Assembly (NCBI GenBank): GCA_049999805.1
Contig: JBNGIO010006279.1
Location: 1-62,532, forward strand
DNA from: Folioceros fuciformis
Lineage: Eukaryota; Anthocerotophyta; Anthocerotopsida; Anthocerotales
Length of the DNA: 62,532 bases
Direction: 5' to 3'
Part shown: piece by piece, positions 1 through 11,155 of the stretch
How the letters are laid out: each line of letters begins with the position of its first letter
Position numbering within the stretch: position 1 is the first letter of the stretch
Notes under the pieces: generated by a model
Databases searched by the model: none
The model's input: the letters and a program-made list of their open reading frames with translations, nothing else
Told to the model about the DNA's origin: nothing
Translations under genes and position numbers: made by a program

Positions 1-488
1 CTCCTTCGTGGGAACGAAACCCAATGTCTCAACGACAGTGGGATAAGTGTGGCCACTAAAGGTGGAACCCGTTGGCAATCAGTGCCCGGGGTTTTGCCTC
101 CACACAAGCATCATTAGCGCTTTTAAGTAATGAAGCTGAGTATAAAGCTTTAACAGATGCTTGTAAGGAAGCAAAGTGGGAAAGACAGTTTCTGGATGGT
201 GTTTACTTATCTCAAATAGATCCAACCCAGCTTTTCTGTGACAATATGAGTGCCATTGCCCTAGTCTCAAATCCGAGATTCCATGCACGCACGAAACATA
301 TAGAGTTGTATCATCATTTTATACGTGATGCAACAAAAAGAGGGGTTGTGAAGGTCGAGTATACACATACTGATAGCAACAATGCCGACATTTTGACTAA
401 GGGGCTTGTTAAGGTAGAGCACTACATACATGTGGCAGCTCTTGGACTGAAGGAGTTTGTTATGCCTACTCCTTCCTCTACAACTTGA
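1..488 (+). mobile_element. Ty1/copia RNase H remnant (3' end of pol)
   Basis: This is the C-terminal end of a copia polyprotein. From about 90 the reading frame carries the RNase H signature SNEAEYKALTDACKEAKW, the downstream FCDNMSAIALVSNP block, HARTKHIELYHHFIRD, and the terminal NNADILTKGL motif shared by plant copia elements. RNase H removes the RNA strand during reverse transcription. The first 70 bases are in other frames and contain stops, so the copy is already broken, and everything 5' of RNase H lies outside the window. The stop is at 486-488. Confidence 0.85.
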
Positions 489-916
489 GGCCATCACTTG
501 CCCTACAGGAAGGATGAAGAAACCCGAGGATTGAAGCCTAAGTCGGTCGTCGTTGTGTCTCTGGGAGCGAGGGTTCTTCAGTGTCTTCACCCTAAACCCT
601 AAACCTAGCCTGAGCTTGGATGACCTACTCCAGGGTGATGCACAAAAGGATGCTCTTGGCGGGATAAGATGCAATTACTGGTCCACACCATCTTGCTGAT
701 CAGCGTTGCTTCAACTCTGCATGTGGAACGGCTCCATCGTTCATAGCCTTAAATTCGCACGAGCTTGGAATAGCAATCAGTAGAGTAGGTGCAACTCGTG
801 AACAGTGGGAGTAATCACTAGCTAATCCATTCAGTCGTGGAGTAACCCGTGTAGCCTAGACATAATGAGCTTTAGTGTTTGCCAATTATTAATTTATGTC
901 TACGGCTAAGTAGGAA
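489..916 (+). other. Non-coding 3' leader of the copia remnant
   Basis: No coding potential is visible between the RNase H stop and the possible LTR. It contains two tandem plant-telomere-type units (CCCTAAACCCTAAACC, 590-605), too short to call an interstitial telomere tract. The last bases before 917 are A/G rich (AAGTAGGAA), as expected for a weak polypurine tract. Confidence 0.4.
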
Positions 917-1053
917 TGTTAAGGGTTATTGTAGTTATCCTAACATAGGTTAACCTATGATAACCTAATGCTAGTTAGGTTAAGTGAACAGTCACTTATG
1001 CAAGTATTTAAACACATAAAATTTTGTATTTTATTCATTCTATTTTTACAACA
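917..1053 (+). repeat. Possible copia 3' LTR (TGTT...AACA)
   Basis: A 137-bp stretch starts TGTTAAGG and ends TTACAACA, so it has short inverted ends TGTT/AACA and the canonical TG...CA form. It lies downstream of the RNase H remnant in the right orientation and has an A/T-rich promoter-like block (GTATTTAAACAC) about 50 bp before its end. The partner 5' LTR is outside the window, so the call rests only on termini and position. Confidence 0.4.
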
Positions 1054-3200
1054 AGCTTCCGCTTATTATCAGCTTTTTTTCTCTTAAATGTTGAGATATT
1101 TTCTCCTCTTTCCATGAGGTTTGCAAGTGTGTGTTCTTCTTTGCTTAGGGTACTATTAGGACTATTTTCTACAAGATGATTACTACAAATGACGCCTTTT
1201 GCCTTTTCCTCTATCATTTGCAAACCTTTGTTCTATTCTCCACCATTTAGCCGCTCTAGGTGATGCTTTTTCCTTTCTCTATCATTTTGCAAGCCCTTAA
1301 ATGTTTGTTTTACTTCCAATACTTTGAAAGCACAAGTAGGTTCTTTTGGGTTAGGAGCTTAGATGCTCTTTTTTTATGTTGATTCCCATGGGTCCTCTTG
1401 GGTTGTTCTTAACTAGCTGGACTTCTTTGCATTATTTTTATTATAAATGCACTATATTTTATGTTAGTTCATTATTATTTTGAATATTTTTTTCTCAAAT
1501 TTATGTTTTCATATTATATTTTATATTAGGTACATTCTATTATTAATCTAATTTTTTTATTTAGAATATTTATTAAGTGCATGGAATTTCTTATGGCATG
1601 TGTGTCATAGCTTTTGCATCTTTGTTCCTTAAAGCTGGATGGCCGCATTAGTTAACTTGAATCCTTGTCAAGATTACATAATAAGAAAAGAATGAGGGAC
1701 ATAAAGCTTAGTTAAGAGCAGAAGCGTTACTCAAGGAGGCCTAGAAAATATGTATATAGATGTTGGTGAACATCAAATTTAGTCTGGAGTTTAGTTTGTG
1801 CATTTCAGGTCTAAAATTTATTAGAAGGGAAGTGATATAAATTAAACTTGATGATGCATGGATTTAGTGATAAAAAGAAAAGTCTTGGTCCGACGAATCT
1901 TAACAATTGTGGGAGGCGGCGGAACGGGAAGATTCAACATGGAGTTACATCATGACGTAGGACCTAGAAAGGGCCACTTGACCCTAACAAATAACAAAGC
2001 GCGACCGAGGCTGGAGCACGCAGGAAAGGCGTGTCCCAAAGTCCTAGGATATAAGTAGGCTCAGCGAGCGTATCGGGAATAGAAAGGCTAGTGCGCACAT
2101 TTGAATTGAATTGGTACAACAAATAAAAGCAAACCGAAATTCACCTGGATGACTGGGAGCGTATTTTTGGTGCATGCAGGCCCAGGCACTGGTTCCAGGC
2201 GCAGGCCAGCCTGCAGCTCATCAGCCCAGTCCAGTCCAGTCCACACGGGGCGCCAAGCTTTGTCTGCGGCCTCGGGCCGTGCCGTGACCCAGCGGCCTGG
2301 AGCTATTTGGATCATCACCTTCCTCATCAGGCCGGCTGCTGGAGCTTGCTTGGTTGTGTAGACAGGTCTGGATTTGTGTCGGTGTAACATATCCCGTGCT
2401 ACTCTTTGTACGGGTCCAACCCAGCAGTGAGCTTAGCTTAGCTGCCTCACCCGCTTACGGCTTTGGAGCGGCTGCTGAGGGAATTCTGCTGGCTCGGGAG
2501 AGTTGGCGCTCTTGATTCTCACCTTGGTCACGGGCCTGGCCGGTGCACGGGCTGCAGAGGTTGTGTTAGCCGTTGGGTTGTTGTCTCGATGCTTGGGGTT
2601 TGTTGCGGAATGTCAGTTGCGACGCGGCGATGGTGGTGTTTGTGTGACGCGGGCGCGGCTTCTGCCCGCCTTCCTGCCGTGAAGGCTGAATGTTGAGCGT
2701 CAGTCAGTCCTAGGAGTGGGAAGGCCGAATTTTTCGTGTTTCCTTCCGGTGCGGTGCAGGTTTTGAATGCATGACCGTCGTCGGCTTGACTTCCTTCCCC
2801 TTGTTTGTGCTGCGGTTCAGTGTTCTCCGGGGGTGTGGAGAAGGGGCCGGATGATGATGGATGTGAGGCCTAGTCCTGACTGCGCCACTGAGGCGCTTAA
2901 GAATTCTCCTTTGAAGACGAAGTCACGTAGGAAATGTGAAGGAGCGAGGAGTTCATAGCTTATTGTTTACGCCTTCGCTGAGCGAGCGGTGGAGGATGTG
3001 TTCTTGAGGATAAATTTGTTCAGGGACGGTGTTGGCCCCGGTCGGGAGCTCGTCTGTGAGCCTTGGGATGGCGTTGGAGGTTCGCTTGGCTGCATTTTCG
3101 TGTACGAGCTGCGGCTTTCTTTGTGCTTGCGGGGGATATCTATGGAGTGCAGATCGGGAGTAGGGATGCTTCACGCTTCTGCGCATTGACAGAAACTGAA
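1054..3200. other. Intergenic region and 5' leader of the XLG gene
   Basis: No gene is recognisable. From 1054 to about 1870 the DNA is AT rich. From about 2100 it becomes GC richer and holds the short repeat CCAGTCCAGTCCAGTCC near 2229. The last 250 bp before 3201 are in frame with the XLG coding region but contain no ATG in that frame, so they are best read as 5' UTR. Confidence 0.5.
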
Positions 3201-6200
3201 ATGAAGGGGTCTGCTCCGCTTCTTCTTCAACCTGCGGGGGCAGGTGAGGAGAGTTATAAGTCTGTCGGGCTAGGCGAGTCGCAGGTGGAGTCGTCTTTCC
3301 AGGACGGCGAGTCCAAGGTTCAGCCGTTGCTGTTTCCTACTTTGGTGGATTTGGACCCCCCTTCCCCTGATCCGCTTCGACCTAGCTCTCCTCTCAGGTG
3401 GCGTGCGCTAGCCCCTCTGTCTCCACAAATATTACATGAGACGCCAGTCCGTGGACTTTTGACGAGGGATCCGACGTTCTCGGAGCACAGAGACACCGAC
3501 ACCGGGGCTTCCTTTGCAGATGAAGCAACTCTACTTGCTGAGAAGAATATCTCATCGTCTTCAGATGCTGGCCGGCGGGTATTGGAGAAACGATTATTAG
3601 ATCTGGATAGTTTCGGAGAGCAGTCGATCAACGAGTTTCTTGATGCCATCTCACCTGCCTGCGTTGCATCTAACCAAGAGAAGTTGGACTACTCTATCGC
3701 CTTGGAATACTGTGGGCCTCCCATCACCCATAGTGTACCCAAGGTTGAGCCTCTCGTCTGCCCCCGCAGTTCGGGGTCGGATGAGAAAGATAGCACGTCG
3801 AAGGTGATACCGGTGGCGCCTCCCGTGGACCCCAAATGTTTCGGGAATGAGTTGACTGAGCAGTCTGTGGTGGAATCAGAGCCTATGGTCCTCAGTGAGG
3901 AGGCAGGCCCGATGTTGTCAGCAAAAGTATCTAGTGGAGATCTGACTGGCTTCCTCTCACCTTACCATAGCATTTCTGCTGGCAGGCAGACTGGCGAGAA
4001 GGCTGTATCCGCGCACGAAGTCAAGGGCAGTGCATTTTCTCGGAGCCTATCAGGAAAAGATGAGAGCAAGGAAAGAGGAGATGTCAAGCTTGGGGCACCT
4101 CCATCGGACGGAGCAACAAAGCCAGCTGTCCCAGTCACTGCAACGGCTGCACATCCAGTGATTTTCGTCAACTCTCCGAGAGTGTTCCCCGCTCCAGTGG
4201 AAGTGTCCGCTTCAAAGTCACCTGCTTCCGTCTCTCGAGATTCCTCTGTTGTGGATCGTGAAGGTTTGGAATCAGCATCAGCGCGAGCCTCTACTTCTGC
4301 TTCAGCCTCTGTGTCAGCATGTGTATCGGCATCAGAGTATCGTTCTCCTGCATGGAAGCTACCTGCAGAGTTGACAAATGTAGATCATTATGCTCCGGCA
4401 ATATCAACCGATGGTGCGTTGAGTGTCGGGTCTGTGAGACTGTCATCCTACAGAGGTAGATCCATGTCTTTGCCATCAGTTACAGCTTCATCTCATCATT
4501 CTAAAACAAATTCGATGGCTTCCATGGCTTCAGAGTTTTCCCAGCAACTTTATTTTATCCCAGGTGAAGAGGATTGCTCCTTTGTCAGAGGTCACAGAAG
4601 GAGAGGGGTATGTCACAGATGCTCGAAACGTCATCTCTGGTCAGACAGGGAAGCCTGCCTTGTTTGCGGTGCAAAGTACTGTAGCAACTGTGTTCTGGTT
4701 GCCATGGGCTCCATGCCAGAAGGTCGTAAATGTACTCATTGCATTGGTAAACCTATCCATGAGACCAGGAGGCACCACCTCGGAAAATGTTCGCGGCTTT
4801 TGAAGTCGTTGCTTAGTTCTTTAGAGATTCAGCAGATTCTCAAGGCTGAGAGAGAGTGCGCATCCAATCAACTACAGCCGCAACAGCTCGTGGTTAACAC
4901 AAAACCCTTGACCGCTGAAGAAATGTCTGATCTTCTTTCGTGTTGTAAGCCCCCTTCCAAGCTGAAACCAGGAAGATTTTGGTATGACTCGCAATCTGGT
5001 CTGTGGGGAAAGGTTGGTGACAAGAACGCTATCTCCCCTGAGGTTGACAAGCTTTGTTCTTGTGCAATTCAACCGCCGTCTTATCCTACTAAACTTTTGC
5101 TTGGCATGCCGACATAGGAAGGAGAGCATCCTCATCAAATCATTTCATCTGGCTTGAAAGTGGGGGGGCGACTTCAGCGGAATGCCAGTAATGGTAATAC
5201 TGGAGTAACTATGAATGAGCGCGAACTTGGAAAGATGGAATTAAGGCTATACAGAGTGAGTGCGTGACAATGAGCATTTCACTTTCTTTCCCTTGATGCC
5301 ATAGGAAATATGAAATCTGATCAGATTTGTGGTCAACAGTTAGCTGGAGTGCACTGTCCGTCAGGCACCAATCTTTGGGTTGATGATGACGGGTCTTACA
5401 GCGAGGTTGGTCAAAAGGGGTCCAAGGGCAGTATATGGGAAACGGTATTTCTCGCACTTCAGTCCTCTCTGTCTTCCCTAGTCTTCTAAGCTACTGTTTG
5501 ATGGCTTCCTATACCTTCTCTGCTGTTAATAGCATGCTTTCCTGTTGCAGACCTCAGCCAAATGGTTGTACCCCTTCTTTTCTTTACCAATACCCCGTGT
5601 GAAGTCAACAAGGAGCACAAAAGTGGACACAGAAGATTTTTTGAACAAATACTTGACAGAGTATCTGGAGCCCAAGAGAGTACAAAAGCTTTTGCTACTG
5701 GGGCATGAAGGCTCTGGTAGAAGTACAGTTTTCAAACAGGTTAGCGTTGGATGGACCTGGAACTGGTAATGTACGACTGGCAGAGCTGGGTTTGGAGTGT
5801 CTGGTGCAGATTTGTTAAGGCACATGTATTTTTGCAAGTATTGGTCTTGAGCGGCTGTTGCGTGAACTTCGTACTGTTACCCTGCGGACATTCGATTTCC
5901 GTGGTCTCACTTTCTGTTTGTTTTCATCGTATCTTGTTCCTTGACAGGCCAAGTACCTTTTCAAAGATGGTTTCTCTCCAGAGGAACTACAAGCTTATAA
6001 GTCCTTGATACAGAGTAATGCGTACAAGTATATTAGTATCCTTCTTGAAGGGCGGGAACGTTTTGAAGATGCTGACAGAAGTGAGGATGCTTCGCCGGAT
6101 GCAGTGGAAACTGGCTCATCTATGAGAGGTACTATCAAGGTTGAGGGTCTTTGTGAGTAATCTAGAACTACGTTTCGTTGCACGTAGTATAGAAATTTGG

Positions 6201-7534
6201 TGGGATTTGAGTTTTAAAGATTCCTTGGTGCTAGTGAATTTGCTACCAAGGCGTCTACTTTGCTTATTTGCAGCAGGCGAGGGTTCCCAAAGCCCATACG
6301 CACTAGATCTACGGCTAAAGCCTCGAGCAGATTGGTTTCTGGAGATCATGGCAACTGGTTGTCTGCAGACGTTTTTCCCCGCTGCCACTCGAGAATATGC
6401 TCCAGTAGTGGAGGCTCTGTGGCATGATCCAGCAATCCAAGCAACCTTTAAAAGGAAAGACGAGCTGCACATGTTGCCAGATGTTGCAGGCTATTTTTTG
6501 GAGAAGGTGGGACTTTTTGGTTCATTATCTAGATGACATGTGAGGAATTTGGTTTTATTTTTGCCTGGGAGTGTTTCCTTCCCCCATGGAAGTCTCATTT
6601 TGGAGTGAAATATTGTCTAGGTGGCGGAGGTATCAAGTAACGAGTATGAACCCTCTGAGGACGACATTTTGGCTGTAGAGGGCCTCACTCAAGGTTCAGG
6701 TCTCGCCGAGATAGAGTTTATCATGGAAGATAAAGCTCCCCTCTCGGGGCCTTACACTGATCCCGGAGACTCATCAACCCCTGTTGGCAGGTTTTTCGTT
6801 TTCTCTTTTTTTTGTATTGTGAATGTCCTTAATTTTGGGATGATGCAAGAGAATTAAAGGTTCATCTGGTCTCTTGCAGGTATCAGCTCATTCGGGTTGG
6901 GGGTGTGGGGATCACCGATGGCAGGAAATGGTTGGAAATGTTTGAAGATGTCTGTGCAGTGATCTTTTGTGTCGCTCTCAGTGACTATGACCAGATGTGG
7001 GCTGACAGCAATGGTGCCCTGAGGAACAAAATGATTCAGAGCAAGGAGCTTTTTGAATGTATTTTACAGCATCCAAGCTTCAGGGACACTCCATTTGTGC
7101 TGCTCCTCAACAAACGCGACGTGTTTGAGGAAAAAATCTGCAAGGGTATCCCACTGTCTTCTTGTGACTGGCTGTCTGATTTCCAACCTGTGAAATCATC
7201 GAACCCCTCACCTCAGAGTGTGGCTGAACAAGCATACCACTATGTTGTGCGCAAGTTCAAGGACATCTACACGACCATGAGTAATGCAAGGGGGATTACG
7301 GGTCGGAAGATGATGACATTTGAGCTCAATGCCCTGGACCGCTCGAAGGTGAATAACGCCTTTATGTACATAAGGGAGATACTAAAATGGGAGGCGGATA
7401 CAAAAGCAGGCTGGAATGCAGATTATTCTTACTGCACGGACACCAGCTCGTTCTCGCCATCTCTATCTGCGAATCATCCAGCAGTTTACAACCTCGCGAA
7501 CGGGGGTGTCTACCATGGGGTTGCGAACTGGTAA
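3201..7534 (+). CDS. XLG: Extra-large GTP-binding protein (XLG), plant-specific G-alpha-like
   Basis: Plant XLG proteins replace or supplement canonical G-alpha in heterotrimeric signalling with G-beta/gamma, in immunity and development. Eight exons by frame and homology: 3201-5012, 5118-5255, 5340-5444, 5551-5739, 5948-6128, 6274-6506, 6621-6790, 6880-7534, giving about 1160 residues, longer than the roughly 850-890 of Arabidopsis XLGs. The long low-complexity N-terminus leads to a cysteine-rich module at about residues 465-530 ([16 protein letters not shown], then [13 protein letters not shown]). The G-alpha-like domain follows: degenerate P-loop GHEGSGRST (about residue 736), a helical domain, [12 protein letters not shown] at switch II, and NKRD as the guanine-specificity motif. 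ATG 3201 is the first in-frame ATG. Exon 6 has a tandem CAGCAG acceptor. A donor-like GT at 7531 could extend the C-terminus by a few residues. Confidence 0.93.
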
Positions 7535-8158
7535 TAGTTATTTGCTCTGTCATCTTACTTCTTTCATTCCGGATTTATGGTGCTTACCAGCTGATGTCTT
7601 CGCTGCAGGACCGGTAGGACTGTGTAGGTTACTTAGTGCCAAGTCTGCGTATCTGCGCTGTCCTGGCCCGTCACACGAGAAAAAGCATCATAGCTTTTGA
7701 CTCAGTCGCAAGCCGGCCAACTTATCTCCGCTTGTACTATAGTACTTCCTGACCACTGGCTTTTGTCGTGGGCCAGCATTCATATCCTCATTAGGTACGA
7801 TGTGGACTTCAAATTAGAGCGTTTTGCGTTTTCCTTCCACACAATTTGCTAGCCCAGTGAGTCGAAGGCAAAGTAGCATTCCTCTCGAATGCTCGGGTTG
7901 CGCATTGAATTGTCAGTCAGTTTTATTCATCTAGGAATAAATTGCCTGTTTCAAAACTGCTCAAAGTTCCAGCGTTCGCTCCACAGACACTTCGTACATG
8001 TTACAGTAATTACAAGAAAGGCTAGAAACAAGGCCGCGTCCTACGTGTCTGCCACAGGCGATCGTATTTCACCCTAAGTAGGGATGAGGGCAACCTCACA
8101 TGGCCTAAGTCACTCAAGTCCCGAAGCCCCAGCACAGCACTAAAAATGGCATGAGGTA
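7535..8158. other. Convergent intergenic region (XLG and VPS2 3' ends)
   Basis: This region lies between two genes that converge, and should hold both 3' UTRs. I see no further gene, structural RNA or repeat. Confidence 0.5.
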
Positions 8159-8833
8159 TCACATCCTACGCAAATTATCCAGACGAGCTTGAAGATCACT
8201 GTCAATCCCTTCATCCGAGGGAGCATCTGTTGCCTCAGCTACTTTCGCAGGAGCAGCCTGAGCTGGAGTAGGCACTGCATTAGCCGGAGCACGCACCAGC
8301 TGAGAATCAAGATCCACACCGATCTCGTCCAAGACTTGGTTTACTAGGTCCTCCGTCTCCTCCTCTTCCTCATCTCCCTCCAACACGTCGTCAATAGCAT
8401 CTCCCATCACCTCTGTAGTCATCTCCATCCTCTCGTTCTGCCTCTCAAACTCCATCATGATCTTCTGCAAAGCTGGCAAGTTCATCTGCCTATTCATCTG
8501 CCCCATCGCTTTTGTCACACCTTTCATAGCCTCCGCCATGGCTTGCGTAGACTTCAAAGTCTGGATCCGTAGAGAAATTCCCTGCAGCTGAGACTTGAGC
8601 CCGTAGAACTTGGTAATTTGGTGCCTTGTCCTTATCAAATCCTTGGCCATTACCCTGACTGCTCCCATCTGCCCCTGCTTTGCTGTCTTCTTGATCTCCG
8701 CAATCAGCTTCTTCTCCTGCGTCTGCAAACTCTGCCGTTCCCTCTCGATCTCCCTAATGGACTTGTCCAGCATACGCTTGTTCTCTCTGAGAAGCTCCGC
8801 CGGCGTCTTCTTCTTCCCGAAAAGGAAGGCCAT
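8159..8833 (-). CDS. VPS2: ESCRT-III subunit VPS2 / CHMP2A-like
   Basis: VPS2 is a core ESCRT-III protein that polymerises on endosomal membranes with VPS24 and is disassembled by VPS4. The 224-residue product starts MAFLFGKKKTPAELLRENKR and keeps the basic N-terminal helix (DKSIREIERER), the central coiled coil (GQMGAVRVMAKDLIRTRHQI, MNRQMNLPALQKIM), the acidic linker (GDEEEEETEDLV) and a C-terminal MIM1 helix DLQARLDNLRRM that would bind the VPS4 MIT domain. The length matches plant VPS2.1. The frame stays open 33 bases further upstream but without an ATG, so ATG 8833 is chosen; it also matches the family N-terminus. The whole frame is uninterrupted, whereas Arabidopsis VPS2.1, as I recall, has several introns. 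Confidence 0.95.
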   Translation of the reverse strand: MAFLFGKKKTPAELLRENKRMLDKSIREIERERQSLQTQEKKLIAEIKKTAKQGQMGAVRVMAKDLIRTRHQITKFYGLKSQLQGISLRIQTLKSTQAMAEAMKGVTKAMGQMNRQMNLPALQKIMMEFERQNERMEMTTEVMGDAIDDVLEGDEEEEETEDLVNQVLDEIGVDLDSQLVRAPANAVPTPAQAAPAKVAEATDAPSDEGIDSDLQARLDNLRRM

Positions 8834-9378
8834 AGTTGCAGGCGTGGATCTTTCTTCGTCAGCCAAGCTCGCTCCTTCACCACCGAGGACAGACCAAGGC
8901 CTCGTGTACCGGACGGAACTTCGACTAGACCAAACCCCCGCAGCCCTTCGGCTCCTACGCGCACGTCAGAGGCCCCAACAACAGCTCCAGATCTCCAAAA
9001 GAAGTGGCCAAAACAACCTCACATCGATCTGGCATATAGCCACATATATAGCAAATCAGAATCGAGAAGACCGAGGAAGCGGATGATCCTCCACGCCACG
9101 AGCACGCGCAAGAAGATGGCGCAAATTAAGCTGAGGCAGTAGATGCATGGCGCCTCTAAGAAGCAACAAAATTGTCCTCTTTCTGGCCACCTTCTCTAGT
9201 GCCTTCACTCAACACTAACCTAAGAATCAACCGATATCACGTTGTTCCAACCAGTCAAAGCGAGCCGGGTTCGAACTGCCCTGGAGGCAAGTGAATCATT
9301 TCCTGGCGCGTGTCCATCTCGGGGCGACAGCTTCTCCAGCTCGATGCGCTGGTTCAGCGAGGCCGGAACTCAGAGATC
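8834..9378. promoter_or_regulatory. Head-to-head promoter region, VPS2 / hydrolase
   Basis: This 545-bp interval separates two divergent start codons and must hold the 5' UTRs and promoters of both genes. No clear TATA box or other named element is visible. Confidence 0.4.
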
Positions 9379-10895
9379 ATGGGTCCAGGATTCCGTGGTC
9401 TGCTACGGCGCGCAAGAATCGGGCCTTGGCGATCATCGTCATGCCTATCTCCTTGGACAAGATCATGGCCATGGCCAGCTTCAGCGTCCAGTTCCGGCTC
9501 ACGAATGTCCACTCTTGCATGTGATGAAGTCCTGGTGACTAAGGAGGACGCCGATGATGAAAAGCTCATGACTGCCGTGTTCGTGCACGGACTCCTGGGC
9601 TCTGGAAGGAACTGGAGGACGTTTGGCAAGCAGTTGGCTCAAGCTGTGGCTGAGGGGAGCTCCTCGGATTCCCTCGGTGAGGCTGCTGAATTTCGATCCG
9701 GCACGAAGATTGGGAGCAGCTTCTGAGGGTTTGTCTTGCAGGCTGGAGGCTTGTTTTCGTGGACCTGAGAAATCACGGCCAATCTGCCAGTTTGCCAGGC
9801 TTTGATCCTCCTCATGACATTCCTTCTGCGGCCAAGGATTTGTCTGAATTCGTGAAAGTACAGCCGTGGGGTTGGCCAGACGTTGTTGTCGGGCATTCTC
9901 TTGGAGGTAAAGTTGTCCTTGAGTTTGCACACATGTGTGTTGCCGGCAGCTATGGCGGAGAGGCTGTTGCTCCAAAGCAGGTGCATGTCTCAACTCACTG
10001 TCCTTCCATGGCTCAGACTGCGTCTGATGATGATCTGGAGTTTGTGAGCTTGAATCTGCAAGACCTAGTGGCTGCTTTGTTCGACTGGACCTTTTGTTCA
10101 CGCCTGTTGTGCATTACGTGCTCCAGGCAGAGAGCTGTTTTGGTGGGGGAATGGTGTGTTGATTTGGTGAACGCCGTGATGCGGAACAGCTCTGGGTTTT
10201 GGATTCCGTGCCCGGTGCCATTCCGATTGATGATGAAGGTGGTGAGGTGGAGCGTGTTTTGGCTACACTGAATTCCCTTCCAGAACCAATCCCTTCACGC
10301 AGGTGCGTCGTACTTTTGCCGTCAACGTTTTTGTGACGTCCTCCTCTCAGTGTACTGGAGAATGGATGGCTCAATTTGCTTGTTTGTGGTGTCGAACAGA
10401 TGGCTTCAGGATCACATGACTGAGCTTGGATTTTCTCCTGGTCTTTCTGCTTGGATGGGAAGCAACTTGAAGAGGGTAGACAAGTCCAAGGAGGAAATGA
10501 AATGGATATTTAATTTACCCGGCGCGTACGACATGTTTAAATCATACAGGTGGGTGTTGTCTACCTTCAAATTCGAAGGCTTCCAGGATCGGAGCACTGA
10601 TGGCGGGGAAGGTAATCTGGTGCGCAGGAAGGAGGACTACTGGGCGGTCTTGGAACACCCTCCGACAGGAATGAAAATTGGGGTGGTGCGGGCTATTAGA
10701 AGCGACAGATGGAGTCCTGAAATTCTCCAAAGGTTGGAGAAGCTTGCTGCGAAGAATAGCCAGGCTAGTGAGCGCTCGGGGCTTTTGTCCTACCACGTCT
10801 TGGCAAACGCAGGCCACTGGCTGCACAGTGACAACCCAGCAGGCTTGGCGCAAATCCTTGCACCTTCTTTGACAGAGTTGTCTGCACTCACCTAG
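9379..10895 (+). CDS. Alpha/beta hydrolase, ABHD11-like, probably organelle targeted
   Basis: Four exons (9379-9676, 9742-9980, 10190-10302, 10400-10895) join in frame to about 381 residues. The fold is shown by FVHGLLGSGRNW (oxyanion HG), the strand and turn FVDLRNHGQSAS, the nucleophile elbow GHSLGGK (Ser), and the catalytic His in NAGHWLHSDNP; the acid is probably the Asp in RAIRSDRW. The closest match I recall is the plant At4g10030-type family, of similar length and related to mammalian ABHD11. The substrate is unknown. The first 45 residues are rich in Arg and Ser and poor in acids (MGPGFRGLLRRARIGPWRSS), as in chloroplast or mitochondrial transit peptides. In exon 4 a donor-like GTGGGT near 10551 would create an intron of only about 33 bp, so I kept the exon intact. 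Confidence 0.88.
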
Positions 10896-11155
10896 ATGTC
10901 GCCTAAGGCGCCCTCTCCTTCAAGAAGGAATTTTCCCAGAACACGTGCTCATAAAACCAACAAACATGAAAACATGGCAAAATTACGAAACAAAGAATTC
11001 TCTCGACGCGGATGGGGAAGCACGAGTCAATGTGTAGTCCCTAAATGCTGTGACTCAGGCTTACAATGGCTAGACAGAATTCCAGCCACAACCTGCCGCC
11101 ATTGCTCATGGATATGAACAAGCTCAGCAAATGTGCGATCTTGTTGAGCCTCAAA
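10896..11155. other. Convergent 3' UTR interval
   Basis: This interval lies between the hydrolase stop and the stop of the small minus-strand gene. It has no coding signal and presumably holds both 3' UTRs. Confidence 0.4.

Noticed and set aside
590-605. Telomere-type CCCTAAA repeat
   Set aside because: Only two units; such pairs occur by chance and are common near plant promoters.
3063-3200. N-terminal extension of XLG
   Set aside because: The open frame starts with TTG, not ATG; the first in-frame ATG is 3201, so the extension is treated as 5' UTR.
7531-7640. Alternative last exon of XLG
   Set aside because: A donor-like GT at 7531 and an acceptor near 7610 could add a few residues, but the stop at 7534 is simpler and the added tail is not conserved-looking.
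8834-8866. Eleven-residue extension of VPS2
   Set aside because: It would need a TTG start; the ATG at 8833 matches the family N-terminus.
9255-9285. tRNA T-loop-like GGGTTCGAACTGCCC
   Set aside because: No acceptor, D or anticodon arm can be folded around it.
10545-10585. Extra intron in hydrolase exon 4
   Set aside because: GT and AG signals exist, but the intron would be about 33 bp and the frame is open through it.
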